From: Hymenobacter glacialis | GTDB taxonomy: Bacteria > Bacteroidota > Bacteroidia > Cytophagales > Hymenobacteraceae | DNA: 64,000 bases | NCBI RefSeq assembly: GCF_001816165.1 | Contig: NZ_MDZC01000079.1 | Span: forward strand, 119,611-183,610 | Reading direction: 5' to 3' | In this document: positions 43,086 to 51,348 of the stretch, piece after piece | How the letters are laid out: every line of letters starts with the position of its first letter | Numbering within the stretch: position 1 is the stretch's first letter | The notes under the pieces: model-generated | The model's input: only the letters and a program-made list of their open reading frames with translations | Databases searched by the model: none | What the model was told of the DNA's origin: nothing | Made by a program: the position numbers and the translations under genes

Positions 43086-44969
43086 ATGTTTGATTTCCTG
43101 AAAACCATCTCCGCCAAAAACCCCAACGCCACCCGCGGCCCGGAGAAGCCCGCCGTGAGCGTGCGCGAGCGGGTGTCGGCCCTGCGCAACCTGCCCGCGT
43201 TTCTGAAGCTAATCTGGCACACCAGTCCCCGGCTGGCGCTGGCCAATATTGCCCTACGCATTGTTCGGTCCGTTTTGCCGCTGGCCATGCTGTATGTGGG
43301 TCAGCTTATTATTGACGCCGTGGTGGGCCTCACCCGGCTGCCTGCATCGGAGCGGGTGCTTGCGCCCGTGCTCACGCTGGTGGCGCTGGAATTTGGCCTC
43401 GTGCTGCTCACCGATGCCCTGGGCCGCGGCGTGGCCCTGCTCGATTCGCTGCTCGGCGACCTGTTTGCCAACCAGTCGTCCATCCGCATCATGGCCCACG
43501 CCGCCGAGCTGGACCTGGACCAGTTCGAGGACAGCACCTTTTACGACAAGCTGGAGCGGGCCCGCCGCCAAACCCTCTCGCGCACCGTGCTCATGAGCCA
43601 GGTGCTGAGCCAGGGGCAGGACTTCGTGACGCTGGTGCTGCTGGCCGGCGGGCTGGTGGCTTTCCAGCCGTGGCTGCTGGGGCTGCTGCTGCTGGCCGTG
43701 GTGCCAGCGTTTCTGGGCGAAAGCCATTTCAACGAGCGCAGCTACTCCCTGAGCCACTCCTGGACGCCCGAGCGCCGCGAGCTGGACTACCTGCGCCAGA
43801 CCGGCGCCTCCGACGAGACGGCTAAGGAGGTAAAGATTTTCGGGCTTTCCGACTTCCTCATCAACCGCTTTCGGGAGCTGTCCGACGACTTCTATGCCCA
43901 GAACAAAAGCTTGGTGCTGCGCCGCGCCGGCTGGGGTGCGCTGTTTGCGGGCGTGGGCGCGGCGGGGTACTACGGCGCTTATGTCTACATTATTTCCCGA
44001 GCCGTGGGCGGGCAGATTTCGTTGGGCCAGCTCACGTTTCTGGCGGGTTCGTTTGCGCGGCTGCGCGGCTTGCTCGAGGGCATTCTCAGCCGGTTTAGCT
44101 CCGTAGCCGACGGGGCCTTGTATTTGCAGGACTTTTTCGACTTCTTTGCCCTGCGGCCGCGCATTGTGCGGCAGCAGGTTACGGGCGAAACGGCCCGGCC
44201 ATTCCCCCGGCCCATTCAGCAGGGCTTCGAGTTTGAGAACGTCGGGTTTCAGTACAAGAATGGTACAAAATGGGCCATTCGCAACCTGTCATTTGAGCTG
44301 AAGGCGGGTGAAAAGCTGGCGCTGGTGGGCGAAAACGGCGCGGGCAAAACCACGCTGGTCAAGCTCTTGTCCCGCCTCTACGACCCCAACGAGGGCCGCA
44401 TCCTGCTCGATGGCCACGACCTGCGCGAGTACGACCCCGCCGAGCTGCGCCAGGAAATCGGCGTCATCTTCCAGGACTTCGTGCGCTTCCAGCTGCCGGC
44501 CGGCCAGAACCTGGCCGTGGGCCGCATCGAGGAGCGCACCAACCAGCCCCGCATCGAAACCGCCGCCCAGCAAAGCCTGGCCGATACGGTGATTGCCAAG
44601 CTGCCCGGCGGCTACGACCAGATGATAGGCCGACGCTTCAACGGGGGCGTGGACCTGAGCGGCGGCGAGTGGCAGAAAATTGCCCTGGGCCGGGCCTACA
44701 TGCGCGACGCGCAGCTGCTCATCCTCGACGAGCCCACCGCCGCCCTCGACGCCCGCGCCGAGCACGAGGTATTCCAGCGATTTGCGGAACTCACCAAGGG
44801 CAAAACCGCGGTGCTCATCAGCCACCGTTTCAGCACCGTGCGCATGGCCGACCGCATCCTGGTGATTGAGAACGGGCAATTTGTGGAAATCGGGTCCCAC
44901 AAAGACCTGCTGGCCAAGGGCGGGCGCTACGCCGAGCTGTTTGCGCTGCAAGCGGCGGGGTATCGATAA
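43086..44969 (+). CDS. ABC transporter, fused permease and ATPase
   Basis: The 627-residue half-exporter has a six-helix transmembrane domain (about 35-350) and an ATP-binding domain (about 380-625). It shows Walker A LVGENGAGKTTLVK near 416, the Q-loop IGVIFQDF near 460, signature DLSGGEWQKIALGRAYMRD near 525, Walker B LLILDEPTAAL near 545 and the switch ISHRFSTVRMAD near 580. It probably works as a homodimer exporting a lipid or peptide. ATG 43086 gives MFDFLKTISAKNP. The last 294 bases have a diverged copy at 45809-46118. Confidence 0.92.
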   Translation: MFDFLKTISAKNPNATRGPEKPAVSVRERVSALRNLPAFLKLIWHTSPRLALANIALRIVRSVLPLAMLYVGQLIIDAVVGLTRLPASERVLAPVLTLVALEFGLVLLTDALGRGVALLDSLLGDLFANQSSIRIMAHAAELDLDQFEDSTFYDKLERARRQTLSRTVLMSQVLSQGQDFVTLVLLAGGLVAFQPWLLGLLLLAVVPAFLGESHFNERSYSLSHSWTPERRELDYLRQTGASDETAKEVKIFGLSDFLINRFRELSDDFYAQNKSLVLRRAGWGALFAGVGAAGYYGAYVYIISRAVGGQISLGQLTFLAGSFARLRGLLEGILSRFSSVADGALYLQDFFDFFALRPRIVRQQVTGETARPFPRPIQQGFEFENVGFQYKNGTKWAIRNLSFELKAGEKLALVGENGAGKTTLVKLLSRLYDPNEGRILLDGHDLREYDPAELRQEIGVIFQDFVRFQLPAGQNLAVGRIEERTNQPRIETAAQQSLADTVIAKLPGGYDQMIGRRFNGGVDLSGGEWQKIALGRAYMRDAQLLILDEPTAALDARAEHEVFQRFAELTKGKTAVLISHRFSTVRMADRILVIENGQFVEIGSHKDLLAKGGRYAELFALQAAGYR

Positions 44970-45008
44970 GAATAAGCACTCGCGCACATGTGGCCGCAGC
45001 AAAAAAGC

Positions 45009-45038
45009 CGTCATGCCTCGACTGCGCTCAGCATGACG
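45009..45038. repeat. remnant of palindromic repeat, family A
   Basis: CGTCATGCCTCGACTGCGCTCAGCATGACG keeps only the two outer ends joined together, with the central arms deleted. Confidence 0.55.
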
Positions 45039-45040
45039 CC

Positions 45041-45169
45041 CTATTCGAATAGGTTCTTAAAGTGAAGCAGGAACTCTTGATGAGGCAATTGTCTGGCGTT
45101 TTCAGGCATATACAGAACGGATAGAATTTGTAGAATACGTGGCGAAAGGCATCGTCGCCATACCTCCAC
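45041..45169 (-). other. short open frame downstream of the Uma2 gene, possible gene remnant
   Basis: A 42-codon frame starts with GTG at 45169 (MEVWRRCLSPRILQILSVL) and ends at 45041 (HQEFLLHFKNLFE). It is in the same frame as the Uma2 gene and begins six codons after its stop. The residue mix looks protein-like rather than random, but I recognise no family and the start is weak. Confidence 0.25.
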
Positions 45170-45187
45170 TGTATCACAACAACTATC

Positions 45188-45793
45188 CTATTCCTCCCCC
45201 ACCGCGAAACCGGCTTTCATTGGAGCTACGCCTGCTTCTTCGTATATCTGCTCCAACGTCATCGTTAGGTTTAATTCGGGGATAACGACGGCGTCTTTGG
45301 CCTCGGCCAGGGCCGTGTGCCCCCATACGCCGTGCTGGCTCAGCTGGTACCACTCTACCAACCAGGTTTTTTGCGATACCAGTAAGTAGTGCCGCAAAGA
45401 GGGTAGCTTTTTATACTGATTGAATTTCAAGCCCCGGTCGTATGCTTCGGTGGAAGGCGAAAGCACTTCCACGATGAGCACCGGGTGGTGCAGCCGCCGG
45501 CTTTCCTGCTGGTCCTGCGGGTCGCAGCTTACCACAATGTCGGGGTAAGTATAGTGCCGGTTATCTTCAACGGCCAACTGAACCGTTTCCATTATCACCT
45601 GGCAATTTTTGCCGCGTAAGGCCGGACGTAGCGTTAGCACAAAGTTCTGGGCAATGGTATTGTGCGCGATACTCTCGCCTGCCATGGCGAACACCTCCCC
45701 CTCAAAAAACTCGTGCCGCAACTCACTTTCAGCTTCCAAAATAAAATACTCCTCGGCCGTATGGCGGCGCAACTGTGACTCAGGGTGTCCCAT
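45188..45793 (-). CDS. Uma2-family putative restriction endonuclease (PD-(D/E)xK fold)
   Basis: The 201-residue protein shows the Uma2 (DUF820) pattern: RRHTAEEYFILEAESELRHEFFEGEVFAMAG at the N-terminus, TYPDIVVSCDPQDQ near 87 (metal-binding Asp) and PVLIVEVLSPSTEAYDRGLKFNQYKKL near 107 (Glu-x-x motif), with SLRHYLLVSQKTWLVEWY near 135. The family has nuclease fold and is abundant in Cytophagales and cyanobacteria, with unknown biological role. It lies between an ABC exporter gene and the decayed 3' end of a second copy, suggesting it moved in there. Confidence 0.9.
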   Translation of the reverse strand: MGHPESQLRRHTAEEYFILEAESELRHEFFEGEVFAMAGESIAHNTIAQNFVLTLRPALRGKNCQVIMETVQLAVEDNRHYTYPDIVVSCDPQDQQESRRLHHPVLIVEVLSPSTEAYDRGLKFNQYKKLPSLRHYLLVSQKTWLVEWYQLSQHGVWGHTALAEAKDAVVIPELNLTMTLEQIYEEAGVAPMKAGFAVGEE

Positions 45794-45808
45794 ATAAGTC
45801 AAATATAG

Positions 45809-46118
45809 CAGCGGCAGGGGGAAGAAAATTGCCCTGGGCCGGGCCTACATGCGCGATGCGCAGCTGCTCATCCTCGACGAGCCCACTGCCGCGCTTGATG
45901 CCCGTGCCGAACACGAAGTTTTTCAGCGATTTGCGGAGCTGACCAAGGGCAAAACGGCCGTGCTCATCAGCCACCGTTTCAGCACCGTGCGCATGGCCGA
46001 CCGCATTCTGGTGATTGAGAACGGGCAATTCGTGGAAATCGGGTCCCACGAAGACCTGCTGGCCAAGGGCGGGCGCTACGCCGAGCTGTTTGCGCTGCAG
46101 GCCGCCGGCTACCGGTAG
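45809..46118 (+). pseudogene. 3' remnant of a second copy of the ABC transporter gene
   Basis: It encodes about 100 residues matching the end of the transporter at 43086-44969, from the ABC signature on (KIALGRAYMRD, LLILDEPTAAL, ISHRFSTVRMAD, AALQAAGYR-type end). Over about 98 codons I count around 24 base differences, all but one silent, so the parent copy was selected as protein before being truncated. Walker A and the membrane domain are gone. The signature itself is damaged (SGRGKK instead of SGGEWQK). Confidence 0.85.
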
Positions 46119-46170
46119 AGCTTGAATATCAGGAGGGTTTGCGTAACTTGGTTGGCTATACTTCCTCCTA

Positions 46171-46488
46171 ATGGCTATGACCATACCGTTACGCATGCTG
46201 GTGGCCCCCGCCGAGGGTACAAGACCGTGCAACTGCGTGACCACGCAAGAAGACCGCACCGTATCCGACTACCGCAACAGCGGCAATTTTAGCTGCTGCC
46301 GCGCCTATAATTTCATGCGCGTCCACGGGGTACTGCGCACCACCAGCCATGCCCGACTGCGGCCGCAGGGCTATCAGCCCGCCGCCATGCGCCCCGGCTT
46401 GCCGGCGAAGCTACCGGGCGTGTGCAGGCGCCGTGAGCCCGCTGGGCCACAACCAACAAGAAGTGGCCCGGTGGATGGCCCGGCATGA
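46171..46488 (+). pseudogene. decayed copy of the DUF4136 lipoprotein gene
   Basis: The frame contains CVTTQEDRTVSDYRNSGNFSCCRAYNFM, which lines up with CMTTRETRVESDYSYRGNFRHYRTYDFV of the intact gene at 46603-47220. After that it drifts and loses the rest of the domain, and there is no proper lipoprotein signal. It directly follows the ABC-transporter remnant. Confidence 0.6.
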
Positions 46489-46602
46489 GAAAGCAGTGGC
46501 CACCGACGGGCGTAATACCTGAATTTTTTCGCTGAGCCGCAGTCCTTAATATGTAGACTTTCGTAGTTGTAACCCCTTGTTCATCCGTCAGTTCCCTGCC
46601 TT

Positions 46603-47220
46603 ATGCGTTCCATTGTTACTCTCCTGAGCCTGATTTGCCTCGCGGCAACTTTTTCGGCCTGCATGACTACCCGCGAAACCCGGGTAGAGTCGGACTACAG
46701 CTACCGCGGCAACTTCCGGCACTACCGCACCTACGACTTCGTGACCGGTGCCGGCCTCACCTCCGACACCAGCCGCCTGGGCCAGTCCGTGCGCGAAGCC
46801 ATACAGCAGCGCCTGCAGGTGCAGGGCTACCGCCAAGCCAAGCGCCGGCCCGACATGCTGGTGAATTTCCGGGTGTACGAGGGCGACATGAATTTCCACG
46901 GCTTCGTGCAGGAAGACCTCAGCCAGTGGATAAAGCGCAACATTGAGGAAAACGACGATACCCCCCGCGAAAACCTGCAGGGCTACCAGCCCGTGCGCCT
47001 GCTCCTGGCCGAAGGCACGCTGCTGCTCACCCTCATCGACGTGAAAACCAACCGGGCCGTCTGGAACGGCTACGCCTCGGGCGTGAGCGTGCCCGCCGGC
47101 CCCATGGGCGAGGTGGTGCTGCGCCGCTCCGTGCGCTCCATTCTGGACCGCTACCGGGTTTTCACCGAAGAGTTTGTCAACGGCACCCTGCCCCGCATGG
47201 CCAGCGAATCGGAGCGCTAG
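46603..47220 (+). CDS. DUF4136 lipoprotein
   Basis: The 205-residue protein has a lipoprotein signal (SLICLAATFSACMTT, Cys near residue 21). The mature part shows the DUF4136 layout: SDYSYRGNFRHYRTYDFV near 32, SVREAIQQRLQVQGYRQAKRRPDMLVNF near 60, and LIDVKTNRAVWNGYASG near 145. The function is unknown; such proteins are usually attached to the outer membrane. Confidence 0.85.
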   Translation: MRSIVTLLSLICLAATFSACMTTRETRVESDYSYRGNFRHYRTYDFVTGAGLTSDTSRLGQSVREAIQQRLQVQGYRQAKRRPDMLVNFRVYEGDMNFHGFVQEDLSQWIKRNIEENDDTPRENLQGYQPVRLLLAEGTLLLTLIDVKTNRAVWNGYASGVSVPAGPMGEVVLRRSVRSILDRYRVFTEEFVNGTLPRMASESER

Positions 47221-47241
47221 CAACAACCAAACAAGCCCACG

Positions 47242-48213
47242 CTACCCGCTGTGCCGGGCCTGAATCAACTCAGCGGCGATGCTGATGGCAATTTCCTCGG
47301 GGGTCTGGCTACGGATGGGCAGGCCAATGGGACCGCGCAGCCGCGCCACGGCAGCGGCCGAAAAGCCCTGCGCCAGCAGCCCGCGGCGCAGCTCGGCCAC
47401 TTTGGCGGCGCTGCCCATCACGCCGAGGTAGCGGTAGGGGTGGCCCAGCAGGTGGCGCAGTACTTCGGCATCGGTGCGGTAGCCCACGGTCATCACCACC
47501 ACGTACTGGTGCGGGCCGGGCAGGATTTCCTGCGCCGCTTGCTCGTAGCTAATCACGCGCCGGTGGTGGGCGGCCTGGTTGGCTTCCAGCGTGGGCAGGC
47601 CGGGGCGGTCGTCGAGCACGGTGAGCTCAAAATCGAGCAGCGCCAGGGTGTTGGACAACGCCAGGCTCACGTGCCCGGCGCCTACGATGATAACGTGGTC
47701 GCGAAAGCCCAGCTGCTCGCGGTAGCACCACGCCGCACCCGGTTGGTAATCGTAGAAAGCAGCGGCGGGGTCTGGGGAGTGCTGCAGCTGCAGGCCGCCG
47801 TCGGCGCTGAGTTGGAGCTGGGTGTTATTTCCCAGCGCCAGCGCTGCCACAATGCCTTCCGCTACGGGCAAATCAGCGGCGGTCAGGGGCCACAGCAGCA
47901 CTTCCTGCTCACCCGAGCACATCATGCCGGAGCGGTCGGCCGGGGCGTCGCGCCGATGAATCTGCGGGCGCAGCACGGGCTGGAAGTTGCCGGCCAGCAG
48001 GCGCTGCCGGGCCAGCTCCACAAACTTGTGCTCCATGATGCCCCCGCCAATGGAGCCCGCCAGCGCCGTGGCCGTCACGGCCATTTTGAACCCCTGCCGA
48101 CCGGGGCTGCTGCCGCTGCTGTGCACCACGCACAGCAGCGCCACGGGCGTACCCGCCCGCAGGCTGGCCACCGCCAGGGCCCAAACCGGTAAATCGCGGG
48201 GAGAGGCAGGCAT
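47242..48213 (-). CDS. xdhC: XdhC/CoxI-family protein, xanthine dehydrogenase maturation
   Basis: XdhC binds molybdenum cofactor and supports its sulfuration before insertion into xanthine dehydrogenase. The 323-residue protein has the N-terminal XdhC-CoxI domain (VHSSGSSPGRQGFKMAV near residue 31, GSIGGGIMEHKFVE near 53, with a CSGEQEV Cys near 99) and the C-terminal Rossmann domain (IIVGAGHVSLALSNTLALLDFELTVLDDRP near 174, then LGVMGSAAKVAELRRGL near 262). It fits with xdhA/xdhB about 10 kb away in the same island. Confidence 0.92.
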   Translation of the reverse strand: MPASPRDLPVWALAVASLRAGTPVALLCVVHSSGSSPGRQGFKMAVTATALAGSIGGGIMEHKFVELARQRLLAGNFQPVLRPQIHRRDAPADRSGMMCSGEQEVLLWPLTAADLPVAEGIVAALALGNNTQLQLSADGGLQLQHSPDPAAAFYDYQPGAAWCYREQLGFRDHVIIVGAGHVSLALSNTLALLDFELTVLDDRPGLPTLEANQAAHHRRVISYEQAAQEILPGPHQYVVVMTVGYRTDAEVLRHLLGHPYRYLGVMGSAAKVAELRRGLLAQGFSAAAVARLRGPIGLPIRSQTPEEIAISIAAELIQARHSG

Positions 48214-48246
48214 GTACGCTTTGCTTGATAAAGGAGGGAAAAGGTC

Positions 48247-48356
48247 GTCATGCTGAGCGCAGCCGAAGCATCTCGCGTGCCACCACTAATCCTTTTGGTT
48301 GACGATTGAATGAGTTACTTCCCCGAGCAAGATGCTTCGGCTGCGCTCAGCATGAC
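48247..48356. repeat. palindromic repeat, family A
   Basis: GTCATGCTGAGCGCAGCCGA and the inverted TCGGCTGCGCTCAGCATGAC (48337-48356) flank AGCATCTCGC and a mismatched AGCAAGATGCT, with an AT-rich centre. It lies between xdhC and puuD. Confidence 0.9.
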
Positions 48357-48364
48357 AGGATTTA

Positions 48365-49774
48365 TTAATTGTTCAATGCCCCTTGCTCAATCCAGCATCT
48401 GAGAATGTCCCGCTCTTCATCCGTCATGTGGGTTTTATTGTTTTGAGGCATCGTTTTGGTGACCACCACGCGCTGCATGATTTTGTCTTTCAGGCGAATG
48501 ATGTCCTCAGGTGTGTCGTACACCACGCCATTGGGCGGCGACTTGAATACGTCGTCGGTGGGCTGGGAGGAGTGGCACTGCACGCAGCGGGTCTGCACAA
48601 TCTGGTTCACCCGGCTCATGGGTACTACCTCGGTGCAGGCGGCTGTGGCGGCGCTGCCGGGCTGGCTTTTGGGGGCCGTGACGAACACCACACCAAGCAG
48701 CAGAATCACGGAGGCCGGCAGCACCCAGGCGTTGGACTGGTGCTTTTCGCGCAGGTTCAGCCAGTGCTTCACGCCGGCGGTGCCCAGGGTGATTGCGGCC
48801 AGAATGGCCCACGGATAAGCGTGCCCGAAGGTGCTGGGGAAGTGGTTGCTCACCATCACAAAGAGCACGGGCAGCGTGAAGTAATTGTTGTGCAGCGAGC
48901 GGGCCAGGGCGTTTTTGCCCAGCTGCGGGTCGAGCGGCGTGCCTTCGGTGGCGGCCCGTACCATGGCTTTTTGCGCCGGGATGATGGTGAAGAAAACATT
49001 GCCCACCATGAGTGTGCCCAGCATGGCGCCGAAGTGGATGTAGGCCGCCCGGGCGCTGAATACCTCGGCATAGAAGTAAGCAAACGCCGCGGCAATGGCA
49101 AAGCCAACGACCATAAACCACTTGCTGCGCACCAGCGCCGTGCGGCTCAGCCCGTCGTACACCAGCCAGCCCACCACAAACGACACCACCCCGATGCCCA
49201 CGCCCGCCAGCGGCGAAATGTCCAGCACGCGCGGGTCAATCAGCATGGAGCTGGCGTTGAAATAATACACCACAAACAGCAGGCTGAAACCCGAAAGCCA
49301 GGTGAAGTAGGCCTCGTACTTAAACCAGTGCAGGCTTTTGGGTATTTGGGGCGGGGCCGATTTATACTTCTCCAGGTAATAAAAACCGCCGCCGTGCACG
49401 GCCCACAGGTTGCCGGCCAGCTCGTCGCGCACGTTGTCGGTGCGGTTCAGGGCGTTTTCCAGAAATACGAAGTAGAAGGAGGCCCCAATCCAGGCAATGC
49501 CGAAGGTGATGTGCATGAGGCGCACCACAATGTTGAGCCACTCCATGAGGTGGCCGGCCCAGAGCGAGTCGCGCACCAGCACGTAGCAAATGCCCACGCC
49601 CGCCACCACCGCCAGCAAAATGAGGGCATAGGAATACCCCGCCAGCGTGAAGCCGCTGGTGCCCACCACGCCGCCATCGGGCCGGGTTCGGCCCACACGC
49701 TGCAACGCAAAAATGACACCCAGCAGCAGCAGAAACGCCAGTAGCAGGGAAAGCAGGGTAACGTATTGAATCAT
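48365..49774 (-). CDS. puuD: membrane urate oxidase/hydroxylase with cytochrome c domain
   Basis: The enzyme oxidises urate to 5-hydroxyisourate and passes electrons to the respiratory chain. The 469-residue protein has eight or nine membrane helices in the first about 370 residues (including MHITFGIAWIGASFYFVFLENAL near 87) and a C-terminal c-type haem domain with the CxxCH motif in TRCVQCHSSQP near 403 and a candidate axial Met in TKTMPQNNKTHM. The haem domain would be periplasmic. It replaces cofactor-free uricase in this pathway and is divergent from allB. Confidence 0.92.
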   Translation of the reverse strand: MIQYVTLLSLLLAFLLLLGVIFALQRVGRTRPDGGVVGTSGFTLAGYSYALILLAVVAGVGICYVLVRDSLWAGHLMEWLNIVVRLMHITFGIAWIGASFYFVFLENALNRTDNVRDELAGNLWAVHGGGFYYLEKYKSAPPQIPKSLHWFKYEAYFTWLSGFSLLFVVYYFNASSMLIDPRVLDISPLAGVGIGVVSFVVGWLVYDGLSRTALVRSKWFMVVGFAIAAAFAYFYAEVFSARAAYIHFGAMLGTLMVGNVFFTIIPAQKAMVRAATEGTPLDPQLGKNALARSLHNNYFTLPVLFVMVSNHFPSTFGHAYPWAILAAITLGTAGVKHWLNLREKHQSNAWVLPASVILLLGVVFVTAPKSQPGSAATAACTEVVPMSRVNQIVQTRCVQCHSSQPTDDVFKSPPNGVVYDTPEDIIRLKDKIMQRVVVTKTMPQNNKTHMTDEERDILRCWIEQGALNN

Positions 49775-49830
49775 AGAAATGACTGGCGGGGGCGGAGGGG
49801 GTTGAGCGCGGTAAAATTCGGATTCAAAAT

Positions 49831-49919
49831 GTCATGCTGAGCGCAGCCGAAGCATCTCTACCGTGTAAGTAATCAGGTTACTGCTGCGATAGAGATGCTT
49901 CGGCTGCGCTCAGCATGAC
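49831..49919. repeat. palindromic repeat, family A
   Basis: GTCATGCTGAGCGCAGCCGA and the inverted TCGGCTGCGCTCAGCATGAC, with AGCATCTCTACCG and a one-base-different TAGAGATGCT inside. It lies between the divergent puuD and allB. Confidence 0.9.
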
Positions 49920-50009
49920 GTTCTATATTTTGGTGGTTGGTACTCTGCTCTTCGCCCAAATTAATTCGACCGGGAAAAAGCATCCAATTTAGCGTTAAAT
50001 TTCCCCTTT

Positions 50010-51344
50010 ATGCCAACTATTGCCCTGCGCAGCCAGCGCGTCGTCACGCCCGAGGGCGAGCGCCCCGCCACCCTCCTCCTTGAAAACGGGCGCATTGCCT
50101 CCGTGCTACCCTACGATGCGGAAGTAGCGGCAGATATAATGGACGTGGGCGCTCACGCCATTCTGCCCGGCGTCATCGACCCGCACGTGCACATCAACGA
50201 GCCCGGCCGCACCGACTGGGAAGGCTTCGACACGGCCACCCGCGCCGCGCTGGCTGGCGGCCTCACCACGCTGGTGGACATGCCGCTCAACTCGGCGCCG
50301 GTCACAACTTCGGTGGCTAACCTGGAAATAAAACGGGCCGCCACATTGGGCCAGCTGCACTGCAACGTGGGCTTTTGGGGCGGGGTAGTGCCCGGCAATG
50401 CCGCCGAAATTGAGCCGCTGATTGCCGCCGGCGTGCTCGGGTTTAAAGCCTTCCTGACCCATTCGGGAATTGATGATTTTCCGAACGCCACGGAGGTAGA
50501 TTTGCGCCGGGTGATGCCCGTGCTGGCCCGCCACGGCCTGCCGCTGCTGGTGCACTGCGAATTGTCGGATGATAACGATGCCTGGAAGCAGAACGACCAC
50601 CGTTCCTACGCTAACTATCTGGCCTCAAGACCAAAAATCTGGGAAGATGATGCGATAAGCCTGATGATTCGCCTGTGTGAGGAGTTCCGCTGCCCGGTGC
50701 ACATCGTGCATTTGTCGTCGGCCAACTCGCTGGCGGCCATAGCCGTCGCCAAGGCCAAAGGCCTGCCCCTGACGGTGGAAACCGGCCAGCACTACCTGTA
50801 TTTCAGCGCCGAAGACATTGCCGACGGGCAGACGCAGTTCAAATGCGCGCCGCCCATCCGGGAGCGGGCCAACAACGAGCAGCTGTGGGCAGCGCTGCAG
50901 GCCGGCCTCATCGACTTTGTGGCCACCGACCACTCGCCCGCGCCGCCCGACCTCAAGCAGCTCGAAAGCGGCGACTTTACCACGGCCTGGGGCGGCATCG
51001 CCTCCCTGCAGCTGGCCCTGCCCGTGCTCTGGACGGCCGCTCGCCAGCGCGGTGCTACTTTGAAAGACCTGGCCCGGTGGCTGAGCGAAAACCCCGCTAA
51101 ACTGGCCGGTGTGAGCCACCGCAAAGGCCGCATTGCCGTGGGCTACGATGCCGATTTACTGGTGCTCGACCCCGAAAAGACCTTCGTGGTGCAGCCGGAA
51201 ATGATTCAGCACAAACACAAAGTGTCGCCTTACATTTGCCAGGAACTGGCGGGCGTGGTGGAATTAACTTTTCTGCGGGGCGAGCTGGTGTATCAGCGCC
51301 CGAGCTTCACCCACCTCAACCAAGGCCAACTCTTAATCCGGTAG
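50010..51344 (+). CDS. allB: allantoinase
   Basis: This amidohydrolase opens allantoin to allantoate. It has 444 residues. Metal ligands are in the typical places: DPHVHINEPGRTDWEGF near residue 57, the carbamylated Lys in GFKAFLTHSG near 149, LLVHCEL near 185, IVHLSSANS near 232 and ATDHSPAP near 310. The start at 50010 gives MPTIALRSQRVVTPEGER. It heads the plus-strand ureide run and is 4 nt from allC. Confidence 0.95.
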   Translation: MPTIALRSQRVVTPEGERPATLLLENGRIASVLPYDAEVAADIMDVGAHAILPGVIDPHVHINEPGRTDWEGFDTATRAALAGGLTTLVDMPLNSAPVTTSVANLEIKRAATLGQLHCNVGFWGGVVPGNAAEIEPLIAAGVLGFKAFLTHSGIDDFPNATEVDLRRVMPVLARHGLPLLVHCELSDDNDAWKQNDHRSYANYLASRPKIWEDDAISLMIRLCEEFRCPVHIVHLSSANSLAAIAVAKAKGLPLTVETGQHYLYFSAEDIADGQTQFKCAPPIRERANNEQLWAALQAGLIDFVATDHSPAPPDLKQLESGDFTTAWGGIASLQLALPVLWTAARQRGATLKDLARWLSENPAKLAGVSHRKGRIAVGYDADLLVLDPEKTFVVQPEMIQHKHKVSPYICQELAGVVELTFLRGELVYQRPSFTHLNQGQLLIR

Positions 51345-51348
51345 CTGA

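Noticed and set aside
48383..49744. Open frame of 453 codons opposite puuD
   Set aside because: It is rich in His, Gln and Gly with no recognisable motif, while the other strand encodes a clear PuuD with a CxxCH motif.
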